Shown here one piece after another: positions 9,501 through 19,025 of a DNA stretch of 64,000 nucleotides. The DNA is from Nocardia exalbida NBRC 100660 (GTDB taxonomy: Bacteria > Actinomycetota > Actinomycetes > Mycobacteriales > Mycobacteriaceae). A program made the translations under genes and the position numbers. The notes beneath the pieces are model-generated. The model did no database searches and was not told where the DNA came from. It worked only from the letters and a program-made list of their open reading frames with translations. The stretch is taken from contig NZ_BAFZ01000100.1 in NCBI RefSeq assembly GCF_000308575.1, positions 1 through 64,000 of the forward strand, read 5' to 3'. Position 1 is the stretch's first letter. The number at the start of each line of letters is the position of its first letter.

Positions 9501-9943
9501 TCGACATCTTCCCGATCAACTGGACCCGGGTCGCCGCCACCGGACCGCAGCTGGCCCTGACCGGCCGGATCGAGTCCATGATCGCGGCGGCGGCACAGAA
9601 CGATTCCGCCGCCAGCCGCCTTCGTACCGAGCTCGCCGCCCTCGACGAGGCCAAACGCAACGAGGTGGTCGCGCACATGCTGGCCGAGCAGCTGGCGTCG
9701 GTGATGGGAGTGTCCGCTGAATCGATCGACCTGACCCTGCCCTTGCCGGAACTGGGCCTGGACTCGCTCATGGCGGTGGAATTCGGTTCGCTCGTCACGC
9801 AATCCCTGGGTGTCGAACTGATCTCCCTGAAGCTCGGACGGTCGTTCAGTCTGGAGCAGGCCGGCGCCAAGGCCGCGGAGGCGATCGTCCAAGGCGTCGG
9901 CTCACATGGGGCACCGATCGGCGCGGCGACGGTGCAGGCATGA
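3545..9943 (+). CDS. type I highly reducing polyketide synthase, KS-AT-DH-psiKR-ER-KR-ACP
   Basis: A 2132-aa single-module PKS. KS: residues 1-430, Cys175 in DTACSSSL, His310 in EAHGTGTP, His350 in GHTEAASG. AT: about 530-830, Ser617 in GHSVGE; the specificity position reads YHSH (718-721), neither classic HAFH nor YASH. DH: His918 in HVVGGSRILP and Asp1076 in VVDAALQ. A structural pseudo-KR fills about 1170-1430. ER: HGAAGGVG at 1565-1572. KR: TGGFGGFG at 1768-1775, Ser1900, Tyr1913, Asn1917, with VDD at the LDD position suggesting B-type stereochemistry. ACP: Ser2074 in GLDSLM. All reductive sites look intact, so it should build a saturated chain, probably iteratively. No thioesterase, methyltransferase or loading domain. 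GTG start with AGGGAG upstream. Confidence 0.93.
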   Translation: MSDIAIIGIGCRYAGGIDSPESFWEFIVGKGDGVMDIPESRWDYRRFYDPDRRTPGRMYTKRAAFMTGDPWAFDPDFFGISPREAAAMDPQQRLVLEVTWEAFDDAGIAGRVSGAPLGVYAGAFTMDQLGVSVGGPALPFVDMHTAAGASYTMISNRIAYALNLVGPAITVDTACSSSLVAVHLACQALDNGDCEVAVAGGVTVLAEPEPFVSMCKGGFLAADGRSKPFDAAADGYGRGEGAGMVVLKKLADAERDGDRVYAVIKATGSNQDGRTTAITVPNADSQEALAKMVTRRAGIRPHEVTYVEAHGTGTPVGDPLELRAIGRAYGAVEGRTTPLGVGSVKAQLGHTEAASGIASVIKSALAVSKRTIAPQGWLETPNPDIPFDELGLRLQLEAEEVGPEVERMTVAVNGFGYGGTNAHAILQEYRPSIAAERQPKHFGVLPISARSEQAARDLARGFAERVADGADPGRLAEAAWTRRNHHLLRAGIPFGDDTELVRSLIEFAGGAGRVSRTVARNVPEPVFVFTGMGPQWWAMGRELLQNGGSFAAEAERIDAVFREIAGWSIVEELLRPEEESRVTTTAVAQPANFLVQVSLYAMLDELGIKPAAIVGHSVGEVSAAYVTGMLSLRDALLVSYHRARLQATTAGSGGMLAVGLALADVRELIAGDGRVDVAAVNSPSAVTLAGDALRLDEIAEALTEQGVFARRLQVEVPYHSHLMDPILDELRSVLSELELRPPRIPLFSTVTGARVTEPDWDAEYWCGNVRQAVRFHDAITELVRAGSRVFLEVGPHPVLGANIREILIAAGETGASVATLNRKQSDADSIRQTIAGLYNAGALDIDALFADSASPTRHIDLPAYPWQRTHLRNDIPAYQRKRHGTPDAYPMLGDQDPDDASTWRVELGIESLPWLADHVVGGSRILPGSAYLDAALSAAALRTESASVAVEDVRFVAPLVIDEGETPIMEFDLEESTRRFTIRSRGVAGSVWTINAVGRLVEGVYEPAKIDVPDDDSMLEVDPVDFYTGLAAHGLDYGPTFRRATSIRISGSTVVGTLDGTIARKAGHPAHPAVVDAALQSVAALLAGAGSKQDGAMVPVAVGAVRLFASLPEEVTVVARLDTTDEPTADIDLLDADHNLRMQIVGMRFGSIAPRPGPMQRMIDFFYEDRWEMRDRIDRAALPATDDLFTVVVAMDRAATERAEHIVRITAPAVPGEVSPLIVTGDPSRDDLETVVTERLRAARTQPGVGRLHLVVVAGSSYDDMDNLWTLRRVALAAQQFLDSTAQDFLDSWLVEQGSDRDVLGDDTFYASLVTERAYTHPEGDAAPNPSHAALAGARRALLNEQTRLRWRLIDVEADVADADLRAELTIPGAFVFDRADEVFLRNGLRWTTVVSRTLQDRLDALDEAEPLTDPEADFRLEIPRTKTFSRLGWRRSERREPGPGEVEVRMAAIGLNYKDSLRVIGLLGDRELGDTFFGTAPGMEGDGTVVRVGPGVTGFEIGDQVSLACKGMIGRFNTLSADLVWRVGDGFEPGRCSSSTSFVAAEYALLELARLQPGETVLVHGAAGGVGSAAVQIAKLHGATVIGTASTAERRAYVLEQGADHALHSRSLNFVDDVLELTGGRGADVVISSAPGEIVVQNFAAVAEFGRIIEVGKADIYFGGVLELRHFDKNVTYSSFDLDRMMKLRQHKVFDFVKAVNGRLNDGTYRPLPFDTFGTAEVAQAFEEVARSTRIGRVVLRMDEQAPRVRPRIPDVVFHSDAQYLITGGFGGFGLAIGRWLVGKGVRRLTLLGRGGATTEEARKQLAVWEQQGVEVTTELVDVTDPEAVGAVIARAHRAEHPLKGIFHTAGAVDDKRIHAMDRNSLAKVFLPKLDGARALYAGVVAAGAQLDQFVLFSSGSAIFGGIGHYSYTAANIAVNAYAQALAREGVNALAVGWGHMAGAGMAAADENLARYLVNTGFDTIEMDEGPEYLEEALRLGVTRVDIFPINWTRVAATGPQLALTGRIESMIAAAAQNDSAASRLRTELAALDEAKRNEVVAHMLAEQLASVMGVSAESIDLTLPLPELGLDSLMAVEFGSLVTQSLGVELISLKLGRSFSLEQAGAKAAEAIVQGVGSHGAPIGAATVQA

Positions 9944-11316
9944 CCGAGTCGGCGCGCGACTTGGCGCGAAAACTACTGGCGAATAACAGTTCCGGCAGCC
10001 CCGCGGCGACTGCGCCGCCGGTGCGACCGGTGACGCGGTCGCGGCAACGCCGCGGGCCCGGCCGCCAGTTCGCCGATCATCCGGACGTGGCGGCAGCCGT
10101 ACAGAAACGAGTGATGATCGCGTCACTGTATGAGCAGACCCAGCTGGTGAACCCGTTGTTCCTGCCTCGGACAGGACCCAACGACACGGTTATCCACGTC
10201 ATGGAGCCGCGGCTGGCGGGCATGGATCTGGTGAACTTCAGCGCCTACAACTACCTCGGCCTGGCCAACCATCCGCGCGTGGTCGACGGCGCGAAGAAGG
10301 CCCTGGATCAGTTCGGGGCCTCGGCGTCGGCCAGCCGCATCGTCGCCGGTGAGATCCCGCTCTACGAAGAGTTGGAACGCCGCCTCGCCGACATCTACGG
10401 TGTCGGCGACGCCATGGTGACCACCAGCGGTTACCTCACCAATGCCGGTGTGATCGGCTTTCTGCTCGGTGAGGGTGATGTCGCGGTCTGCGACTCGCTC
10501 ATACACGGCAGCGTCATCTCCGGCGTTCAGTGGTCCGGTGCGCGACGCATCAATTTCCGGCACAACGACCCCGAGTCGCTGCGGTCCGTGCTGCGTACCT
10601 CGCGCAGCGGCTTCGATCGTGCGCTGGTGGTGCTCGAGGGCCACTACAGCATGGACGGCACCGTCGGCCGCATCGAGGAATTGGCCGCCATCGCGCGGGA
10701 GTACGACTGCGCGGTGATGGTCGACGAGGCCCACTCCTTCGGAGTCTTCGGCGCCAAGGGGCACGGCATCCGCGAGCACTACGGTCTGCCTGGTGACGCC
10801 GTGGACATTTGGATGGCGACGTTGTCCAAAGCGTTGGGTAGCACCGGCGGATTCGTCGCGGCCGACGCGGATCTCATCGGCGCGATGAAGTCGTCCGCGC
10901 CGGGCGTCGCCATGCTCACCGGCGCACCCGCGCCCGCGGCGATCGGCGCCGCACTCGCGGCACTCGACGTGCTCGAGCAGGAGCCGGAACGCTTGACCCG
11001 CCTGTGGGCGAATGCCGCCCTGTTCCACGGTGCGCTGTCCGAACGCGGCGTGAATCTGGGTGTCTCCCATGGCACGCCGATCGTGCCCGTCATCGTTCCC
11101 GGCGAGATCCGCGCCGGGTACGTCTCCTCCACCTTGCTGGAGAACGGCGTCTACTCGGGCCTGATCTCCTCCCCCGCCGTCCCGGCCGGACAGGAACGCC
11201 TCCGCTTCTTCATCACTTCCGAGCACACCGAGGAGCAACTGAACAGAACGGTGGATCTGCTCACCGAAACGATCGCCCGAGCCGAGCAGATCCCGGACAG
11301 CACAATCGACAGATGA
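9940..11316 (+). CDS. alpha-oxoamine synthase (PLP, class II aminotransferase fold)
   Basis: A 458-aa PLP enzyme of the BioF/KBL/SPT/ALAS family, which condenses an acyl thioester with an amino acid and loses CO2 to give an alpha-amino ketone. The catalytic lysine is Lys297 in TLSKALGSTGGF, the PLP aspartate is Asp262 in DEAHSFG, and the stacking His is in SLIHGS. It carries about 70 extra N-terminal residues, rich in Ala, Pro and Arg at first, that may dock to the PKS. The ATG overlaps the PKS stop (ATGA), so the two are translationally coupled. With no thioesterase on the PKS, this enzyme most likely off-loads the chain. A stray biotin bioF is possible but would not explain the coupling; no other bio gene is present. 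Confidence 0.88.
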   Translation: MTESARDLARKLLANNSSGSPAATAPPVRPVTRSRQRRGPGRQFADHPDVAAAVQKRVMIASLYEQTQLVNPLFLPRTGPNDTVIHVMEPRLAGMDLVNFSAYNYLGLANHPRVVDGAKKALDQFGASASASRIVAGEIPLYEELERRLADIYGVGDAMVTTSGYLTNAGVIGFLLGEGDVAVCDSLIHGSVISGVQWSGARRINFRHNDPESLRSVLRTSRSGFDRALVVLEGHYSMDGTVGRIEELAAIAREYDCAVMVDEAHSFGVFGAKGHGIREHYGLPGDAVDIWMATLSKALGSTGGFVAADADLIGAMKSSAPGVAMLTGAPAPAAIGAALAALDVLEQEPERLTRLWANAALFHGALSERGVNLGVSHGTPIVPVIVPGEIRAGYVSSTLLENGVYSGLISSPAVPAGQERLRFFITSEHTEEQLNRTVDLLTETIARAEQIPDSTIDR

Positions 11317-11362
11317 TCCGCACGGGCCAAGCAGTCAGCGGCCTGCCGACGCCGCGCATCGG

Positions 11363-11468
11363 CGAACCCGGGCTCTCCGAAGCCGGGTTCGTTCCGACCA
11401 GAATTCGCGCCGATCGCCGACTGTGATCGGAAGGCGCCGGCCGCGATTTTCCTCGGCCGGCGCCTTCC
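11363..11468 (+). terminator. two tandem hairpins ending the PKS operon
   Basis: The first hairpin pairs CGAACCCGG (11363-11371) with CCGGGTTCG (11383-11391). The second has a perfect 15-bp stem, 11429-11443 with 11454-11468, around a 10-nt loop. There is no U-tract, as is common in actinobacteria. Both lie 50-150 bp after the oxoamine synthase stop and should end the operon transcript. Confidence 0.7.
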
Positions 11469-11602
11469 GCCGCGCGGATGGTTGCGCGATCCCATCGCAG
11501 GATCTCGGGATGGTCGATCCTCACGCCACGCGGCACTTTCCGCTCTTCCGGACCGGCTGATCACCGGAATCGTGGGCCCTTGGATGTCCATGCGCACATC
11601 CG

Positions 11603-11926
11603 TCAACCGCAGCAGACCGGGTCGTCGCAGGGGTTTCCTACTTCACTGCCGTAGGCCATGAAGTCCTTGACGCGCTCCAAGATCTGTTCGGCTGTGTCGG
11701 GCTCGAGCGGCGGTAGAGATCGGGCGCTCGGCCGACCCCAGGTGGCCGGGGGGTCGTCGAGGCCGAAACGCGGTGCGCCGTCGATGAACAGTGTCCACAG
11801 CGGATGATCGGGAAAACCGTTCATCCGCAAGGCCCACCACTGGCCGTCGACGTGGGCGGCGACGGGAAACCTGCCGTTCCCGGTCGATTGCCATCGTGGT
11901 CGTGCGCTCAGCTCGGGGTACGGCAT
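11603..11926 (-). CDS. hypothetical protein with Cys-rich tail
   Basis: A 107-aa protein starting MPYPELSARPRWQ. It has aromatic-rich segments (DGQWWALRMNGFPDHPLWTLFIDG, then PATWGRP) and ends in NPCDDPVCCG with four cysteines in the last eight residues. No signal peptide or membrane segment. The family is not recognised; the N-terminal pattern recalls small proteins that read out a wild-type sequence and a percentage comparison domain in other actinomycetes, but this is not firm. The ATG at 11926 is preferred because sequence further upstream overlaps a degraded mazG copy. It is oriented like mazG and follows it by about 200 bp. Confidence 0.6.
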   Translation of the reverse strand: MPYPELSARPRWQSTGNGRFPVAAHVDGQWWALRMNGFPDHPLWTLFIDGAPRFGLDDPPATWGRPSARSLPPLEPDTAEQILERVKDFMAYGSEVGNPCDDPVCCG

Positions 11927-11943
11927 TGTCTCAGTGTCCCTGA

Positions 11944-12045
11944 TTCCGACGACCGGCGGATTTGCGTTGCTCCCAGACGCGTTCCTGCGCGGCGATCTTC
12001 TCCGCGACCGGATCGCCCGGGCCGTCCACTGGGTGCAGGCTGCGG
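11944..12045 (-). pseudogene. decayed duplicated fragment of mazG
   Basis: About 100 bp repeat an internal part of mazG (12431-12531, offset 477). The first 57 bp (11954-12010) differ at 4 positions; the rest aligns after one 9-bp gap. Read in the mazG frame on the minus strand it still gives VAEKIAAQERVWEQRKSAG against VAEKIAAQERAWEERKSAE in the intact gene. A TAG lies just before the conserved part and a TGA soon after it, and there is no start codon. It is a remnant, not a gene, and sits between mazG and the accessory region. Confidence 0.8.
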
Positions 12046-12131
12046 ATCTACTTGTGGTGCAACTGCGCCGACTGATGAAAAGGCGCAGGTCATCAGGTTG
12101 GTCACCGACTCCGCGCCCGAAGCCCGGCGGC

Positions 12132-12922
12132 CTACTCGTTTTCCTCCGGCCAGAAAACACGCCAATCCTCGGCGGTCAGCGGGAGGCGTTCGCCGCGCTT
12201 CTTTTCCGCCGCGTCCTCCGTCGCACGGATAGCGGCGGCGAACGTCAGCGTCGCTTTGCGGAGACGTTCCTCGGCGCTTTCCGGACCACCGAGACGCACC
12301 ACCCGCAGCGCTTCGGGGACGAGATCGGACGGGAGACCGGCCTTGATGCTGCGGGAGACGACCTTCTCGGCGAGTGCCAGGGCGGGCTGGGCCATGGCGA
12401 TGCCGTCCAGGCAGGAGCGGCGGGACTTCTCGGCGGATTTGCGCTCCTCCCAGGCGCGTTCCTGCGCGGCGATCTTCTCCGCTACCGACGCGGACGGATC
12501 GATCGGGGCGTCGGCCAGGTGCGGGCTGCGGTTGACCAGCTTGGCGACCAGGGCGGCGGCGACGTCGTCGACCGTGAATTCCCCCGCTGCCTCGGCGATC
12601 CGGGAATGGAACAGCACTTGCAACAGCAGGTCGCCGAGTTCTTCCTTGATCGTCTCGGCATCGCTGTGCTGGATGGCGTCGAGCAGCTCGTAGGTCTCCT
12701 CGAGCAGATAGGGACGCAGGGAATCATGGGTCTGGGTGACCTCCCACCCACCGAAATGCCAGAGGCGGTCCATCACCTCGACCGCACCGGCCAGCCCCGC
12801 CGCGACCACCGCCGTGTCCGTTGGCGGCAGCGAGTCGCCGTTCGGCGCGCTACCGGCCGGCACGCCCGCGGCGGCACGATGCCGGGCGGCCCGAAGGACG
12901 GACTCGTCGCGACCCGTCGAAC

Positions 12923-12926
<4 letters not shown>
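12132..12926 (-). CDS. mazG: nucleoside triphosphate pyrophosphohydrolase MazG
   Basis: A 264-aa all-alpha NTP pyrophosphatase that hydrolyses (d)NTPs to monophosphates, including damaged nucleotides, in the cytoplasm. The metal-binding motif EETYELLDAI...EELGDLLLQVLFH (E-x-x-E, E-x-x-D) is intact at about residues 75-115. A long N-terminal part precedes the MazG domain, as in mycobacterial MazG. Its ATG overlaps the mfd stop by 4 bp, so it is coupled to mfd, matching the conserved mfd-mazG pair. A decayed copy of its middle part lies 90 bp downstream of its stop. Confidence 0.95.
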
Positions 12927-16534
<3,608 letters not shown>

Positions 16535-16540
16535 CGACAA

Positions 16541-16876
16541 CTCCTGAGCGCAGGCGACACGGTTCGAGCGGCCAACCGAGTCTAGTTAAGCGGATGTCCC
16601 CTGATTGCAGCGCCTGCGGGGACGCGCGCTCACGGCTACCGCCGGTGTACGCCGAAGCCACCGCCTTCGGCCTTGTCCGTCGCGAACGCGGCGATCACCT
16701 GGTTGCGCTCCGGCCACCTGGTCGGAGCACCGGCGTTGTCGCGAAGGGCCAACGAATCACCCCCACCGGCCGACCCGAACCCCACCATCCGAGCCGCGTG
16801 CACTTCGTCCAAACCTCGCGCACCGACGCGCCCAGCGCACCACAACTCCCGGTTCCGAGCGAAGCGAGACCGAGCA
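16541..16876. other. intergenic region upstream of mfd, no clear gene
   Basis: About 340 bp that hold the mfd promoter region at the left end. On the minus strand an open frame ending at 16636 gives a protein-like tail (DNAGAPTRWPERNQVIAAF, then ATDKAEGGGFG), but it has no credible start and runs upstream into the inverted repeat and the tetR gene. It may be a remnant of a coding element. Nothing else is seen. Confidence 0.4.
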
Positions 16877-16882
16877 TGCGCC

Positions 16883-16978
16883 GTTCGCGGCCCGGCTCGC
16901 GTTTGCGCGACCGCCGCGTACGCGACGAAGGAGCAAGCGGCGGTCGCGCAAACGCGAGCCACAAAGGGGCCGCGAACA
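16883..16978. repeat. long inverted repeat, 24-bp perfect arms
   Basis: The arms 16894-16917 and 16937-16960 are exact reverse complements around a 19-nt loop. A further 11-bp pair (16883-16893 with 16968-16978) extends the stem after a 7-nt bulge on the right. It follows the TetR gene (stop at 17004), after a smaller hairpin at 16980-16998. It may act as a strong terminator between tetR and mfd, or be a mobile palindromic element. Confidence 0.75.
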
Positions 16979-16979
16979 C

Positions 16980-16998
16980 GCAGCGCCGCAGGCGCTGC
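16980..16998 (-). terminator. hairpin after the ScbR-like regulator gene
   Basis: The 8-bp arms GCAGCGCC and GGCGCTGC enclose a 3-nt loop, 5 bp after the tetR stop codon. There is no U-tract. Together with the larger palindrome next to it, this is a plausible stop for the tetR transcript. Confidence 0.5.
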
Positions 16999-17003
16999 CA
17001 AAG

Positions 17004-17651
17004 TTACGGCACGTAGCGGCGCAGGCGCCTGGCGGCGAACTCGCGGAAGTAGGACAACTTCTCCGCCGGCACGAGGGCCGGGAGCAGGAAGTACCACGCG
17101 CGCTCCATCCGGACCGCCATCTGGTCGATGGATTCGGTGCCGACGGCGATGATGTGCACGCCCGCGGCCATCTCCTGCCAGAGCAGGCCGATGACCTCCG
17201 CGTCCAGGTCGGCGATCAGGTCGCCCTGGGCGATGGCGCGCTCGGCGAGCAGCCGGTAGGTGTCGCCCCAGTTCTTGGCGATGTTGTCGCCTTGGGCGCC
17301 GCGGTAGTCGCCGATCTGGTGGGTCAGCTTCAGCATGGCGCCGACCATCGGGTCGTTCATCGATAGATCGGCGACGACGTAGGTGATGCCGATGCACGCT
17401 TCGAGCGCGGGCACCCGGGGATCGAAGAAGCCCTGACACGAGCTGGTGAGTCGCTCGTTGCCCTGGTCGACCACGGCGCGCGCCAGCTCTTCCTTCGAGC
17501 CGAAGTGAAAATACAAGGCGCCCTTGGTCACATTGGACTGCGCGATGATCTCGCTCAGGCTCGCATTCGCATATCCCAAGCGCAGAAAGACATCGGCCGC
17601 GCCTGCCAGGACGGAGTCGCGGGTGATCTCCGCGCGCGCTTGCCTAGCCAT
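17004..17651 (-). CDS. TetR family regulator resembling gamma-butyrolactone receptors (ScbR type)
   Basis: A 215-aa regulator. Its N-terminal part, ARQARAEITRDSVLAGAADV and then a helix-turn-helix ending NVTKGALYFHFGSKEELARAVV, closely follows the ScbR/ArpA pattern (R-x-x-I/V-L-x-A-A...VTKGALYFHF-S-KEELA). Receptors of this group bind butyrolactone-type signals and control antibiotic genes. The ligand domain is too variable to prove signal binding. No butyrolactone synthase (AfsA type) is in the window. It lies between the Rv1019-type TetR and mfd, where mycobacteria as I recall them have nothing. An 18-bp tandem repeat is 30 bp upstream. Confidence 0.75.
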   Translation of the reverse strand: MARQARAEITRDSVLAGAADVFLRLGYANASLSEIIAQSNVTKGALYFHFGSKEELARAVVDQGNERLTSSCQGFFDPRVPALEACIGITYVVADLSMNDPMVGAMLKLTHQIGDYRGAQGDNIAKNWGDTYRLLAERAIAQGDLIADLDAEVIGLLWQEMAAGVHIIAVGTESIDQMAVRMERAWYFLLPALVPAEKLSYFREFAARRLRRYVP

Positions 17652-17665
17652 CAGATCCGCCTGTC

Positions 17666-17716
17666 ATCCCAAAACCAGCCATCCTGAAGTAGACCGACAT
17701 CCCGAAGTTGACCGAC
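17666..17716. promoter_or_regulatory. 18-bp tandem repeat upstream of the ScbR-like gene
   Basis: ATCCTGAAGTAGACCGAC (17681-17698) is followed directly by ATCCCGAAGTTGACCGAC (17699-17716), two mismatches apart. A shorter degenerate third unit, ATCCCAAAACCAGCC, precedes them. The array lies 15-65 bp before the start of the regulator gene and is a candidate operator for autoregulation, though direct rather than inverted repeats are unusual for the TetR family. Confidence 0.55.
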
Positions 17717-17832
17717 TTACCGCCCGAACAGCACCCAAAGGATGGGTGAACCGTACCACCAGGCGCGCGCCCGGCAGCCAATTCGAGCATTCGGCAAGAC
17801 CCGCCGCGCAATTTGCTGGTTAACAATCCGGG

Positions 17833-18486
17833 TCACTCACCTGCGCTCGCGCGCCACTCCGAACTCAGTTGCGGCTCGGCCTCCAGATGGCTCAGCCCGT
17901 TCCAGCACAGGTTCACCAAGTGTGCCGCCACAACCTCTTTCGAGGGTTGGCGCTCGTCGAGCCACCAGGTCGCGGCGGTGGCGACCTGGCCGACGAGCGC
18001 CTGCGCGTAGAGGGTGGACAGACTGGTGTCGAATCCGCGCCGCGCGAAATCTCCGGCCAGGATGTGCGCCACCTGATTGGTCGCCTCGTTGAGCAAACTG
18101 GAGTACCTGCCCTCCGCCGCCGCGGCGGGCTGATCGCGCACCAGAATTCGAAACCCGTCGGTTCGTTCTTCGATGTAGGTCAGCAGTGCCAGCGCGACCT
18201 GTTCGAGCCGGATACGCGATCGGTTCTGCGTGAGCGAGGAGGTGATCATGTCGAGCAGCATCGACATCTCGCGGTCGACGACGACCGCGTACAACCCCTC
18301 CTTGCCGCCGAAGTGTTCGTACACCACGGGTTTGGAGACCTGGGCGCGTTGCGCGATCTCCTCGATGGAGGTCGCGTCGTAACCGCGTTCGGCGAACAGC
18401 GCGCGCCCGATCTCGATGAGCTGCTGACGCCGCTGCGTGCCGGTCATCCGCGGCCGGGACACTCGATGCGACTCACCCGAAGACAC
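17833..18486 (-). CDS. TetR family regulator, Rv1019 type
   Basis: A 217-aa repressor. The DNA-binding part is RRQQLIEIGRALFAERGYDATSIEEIAQRAQVSKPVVYEHFGGKEGLYAVVVDRE. The ligand domain continues with MLLDMITSSLTQNRSRIRLEQVALALLTYIEERTDGFRILVRDQP. GTG 18486 has GGAGCAGGG in front of it, so it is chosen over the ATG at 18447. It is upstream of mfd-mazG on the same strand, in the order of M. tuberculosis Rv1019-mfd-mazG, where the homologue is known, as I recall, to repress its own operon. Here another TetR gene is interposed. Confidence 0.88.
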   Translation of the reverse strand: MSSGESHRVSRPRMTGTQRRQQLIEIGRALFAERGYDATSIEEIAQRAQVSKPVVYEHFGGKEGLYAVVVDREMSMLLDMITSSLTQNRSRIRLEQVALALLTYIEERTDGFRILVRDQPAAAAEGRYSSLLNEATNQVAHILAGDFARRGFDTSLSTLYAQALVGQVATAATWWLDERQPSKEVVAAHLVNLCWNGLSHLEAEPQLSSEWRASAGE

Positions 18487-18865
18487 CCCTGCTCCTCCGC
18501 CCTCTCCGCGTTGTTGCCGGTCGTGAGTGCCTCGGCGGTCCCTCCGACCGACGGTCGCATGCCGGGCGGGTCGCGGGCGAGCCCGGCGAGTTGCCCTCGT
18601 GCGTGTCGAGTCGGCCGTCGCACCGGGGCTCCGACGCACGACACCGACATTCGGATACCACTGTCCCAGACCGGCCGGAGATCCACCCGCCCGGCCCACC
18701 GGTCCGCCGCCGACGTGTCTCCGGCCGTCCCGGCTCCGCCCTGGTACGGCCGGAATAGGCGGACAGGCGGGCAGAACAATTCGCGGGGAGGCGGCCGAGT
18801 ATGCGAGGATTCATCCCGTGCCATGGCACAGCGGCGGGGGTGTTCGCCAACCGCCGGTGTGGCGA
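18487..18865. other. intergenic region, no gene seen
   Basis: About 380 bp between the divergent TetR gene and tRNA-Gln. It should contain the promoters for both. The short open frames here lack start signals. No repeats were noted. Confidence 0.5.
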
Positions 18866-18936
18866 TCCGCCGTGGTGTAATGGCAGCACCTCTGATTTTG
18901 GTTCAGATAGTTCAGGTTCGAGTCCTGGCGGCGGAG
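18866..18936 (+). tRNA. tRNA-Gln, anticodon TTG
   Basis: A complete cloverleaf can be drawn: acceptor TCCGCCG with CGGCGGA, D-arm containing GTGTAATGGCAGCAC, anticodon arm TCTGA-TTTTGGT-TCAGA with anticodon TTG, and T-arm TCAGG-TTCGAGT-CCTGG. The discriminator base is G and CCA is not encoded. It precedes glmU by about 90 bp. Confidence 0.95.
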
Positions 18937-19025
18937 CTCGAGAGCACGATGACCATCGTTGGCCCGCACATCGTTGACCAAGCACGACGACGCCCCGCAC
19001 GAGGACAGGCAGCCGAGGGAGATCC

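Noticed and set aside
8210..9892. 560-codon minus-strand open frame
   Set aside because: Antisense to the ER-KR-ACP part of the PKS; no recognisable domain, composition typical of a shadow frame.
9940..11316. Naming the oxoamine synthase bioF
   Set aside because: The family match alone allows it, but 4-bp coupling to a PKS without thioesterase, an N-terminal extension and absence of other bio genes argue for chain release.
16636..17439. 267-codon minus-strand frame overlapping the ScbR-like gene
   Set aside because: Its upstream half is an out-of-frame shadow of tetR; only the tail beyond 16870 has protein-like character and no start was found, so it is reported as a finding and not as a gene.
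18448..18699. N-terminal extension of the Rv1019-type TetR up to 18699
   Set aside because: The added 70 residues are Arg/Pro-rich and lack family similarity; GTG 18486 has a clear ribosome-binding site.
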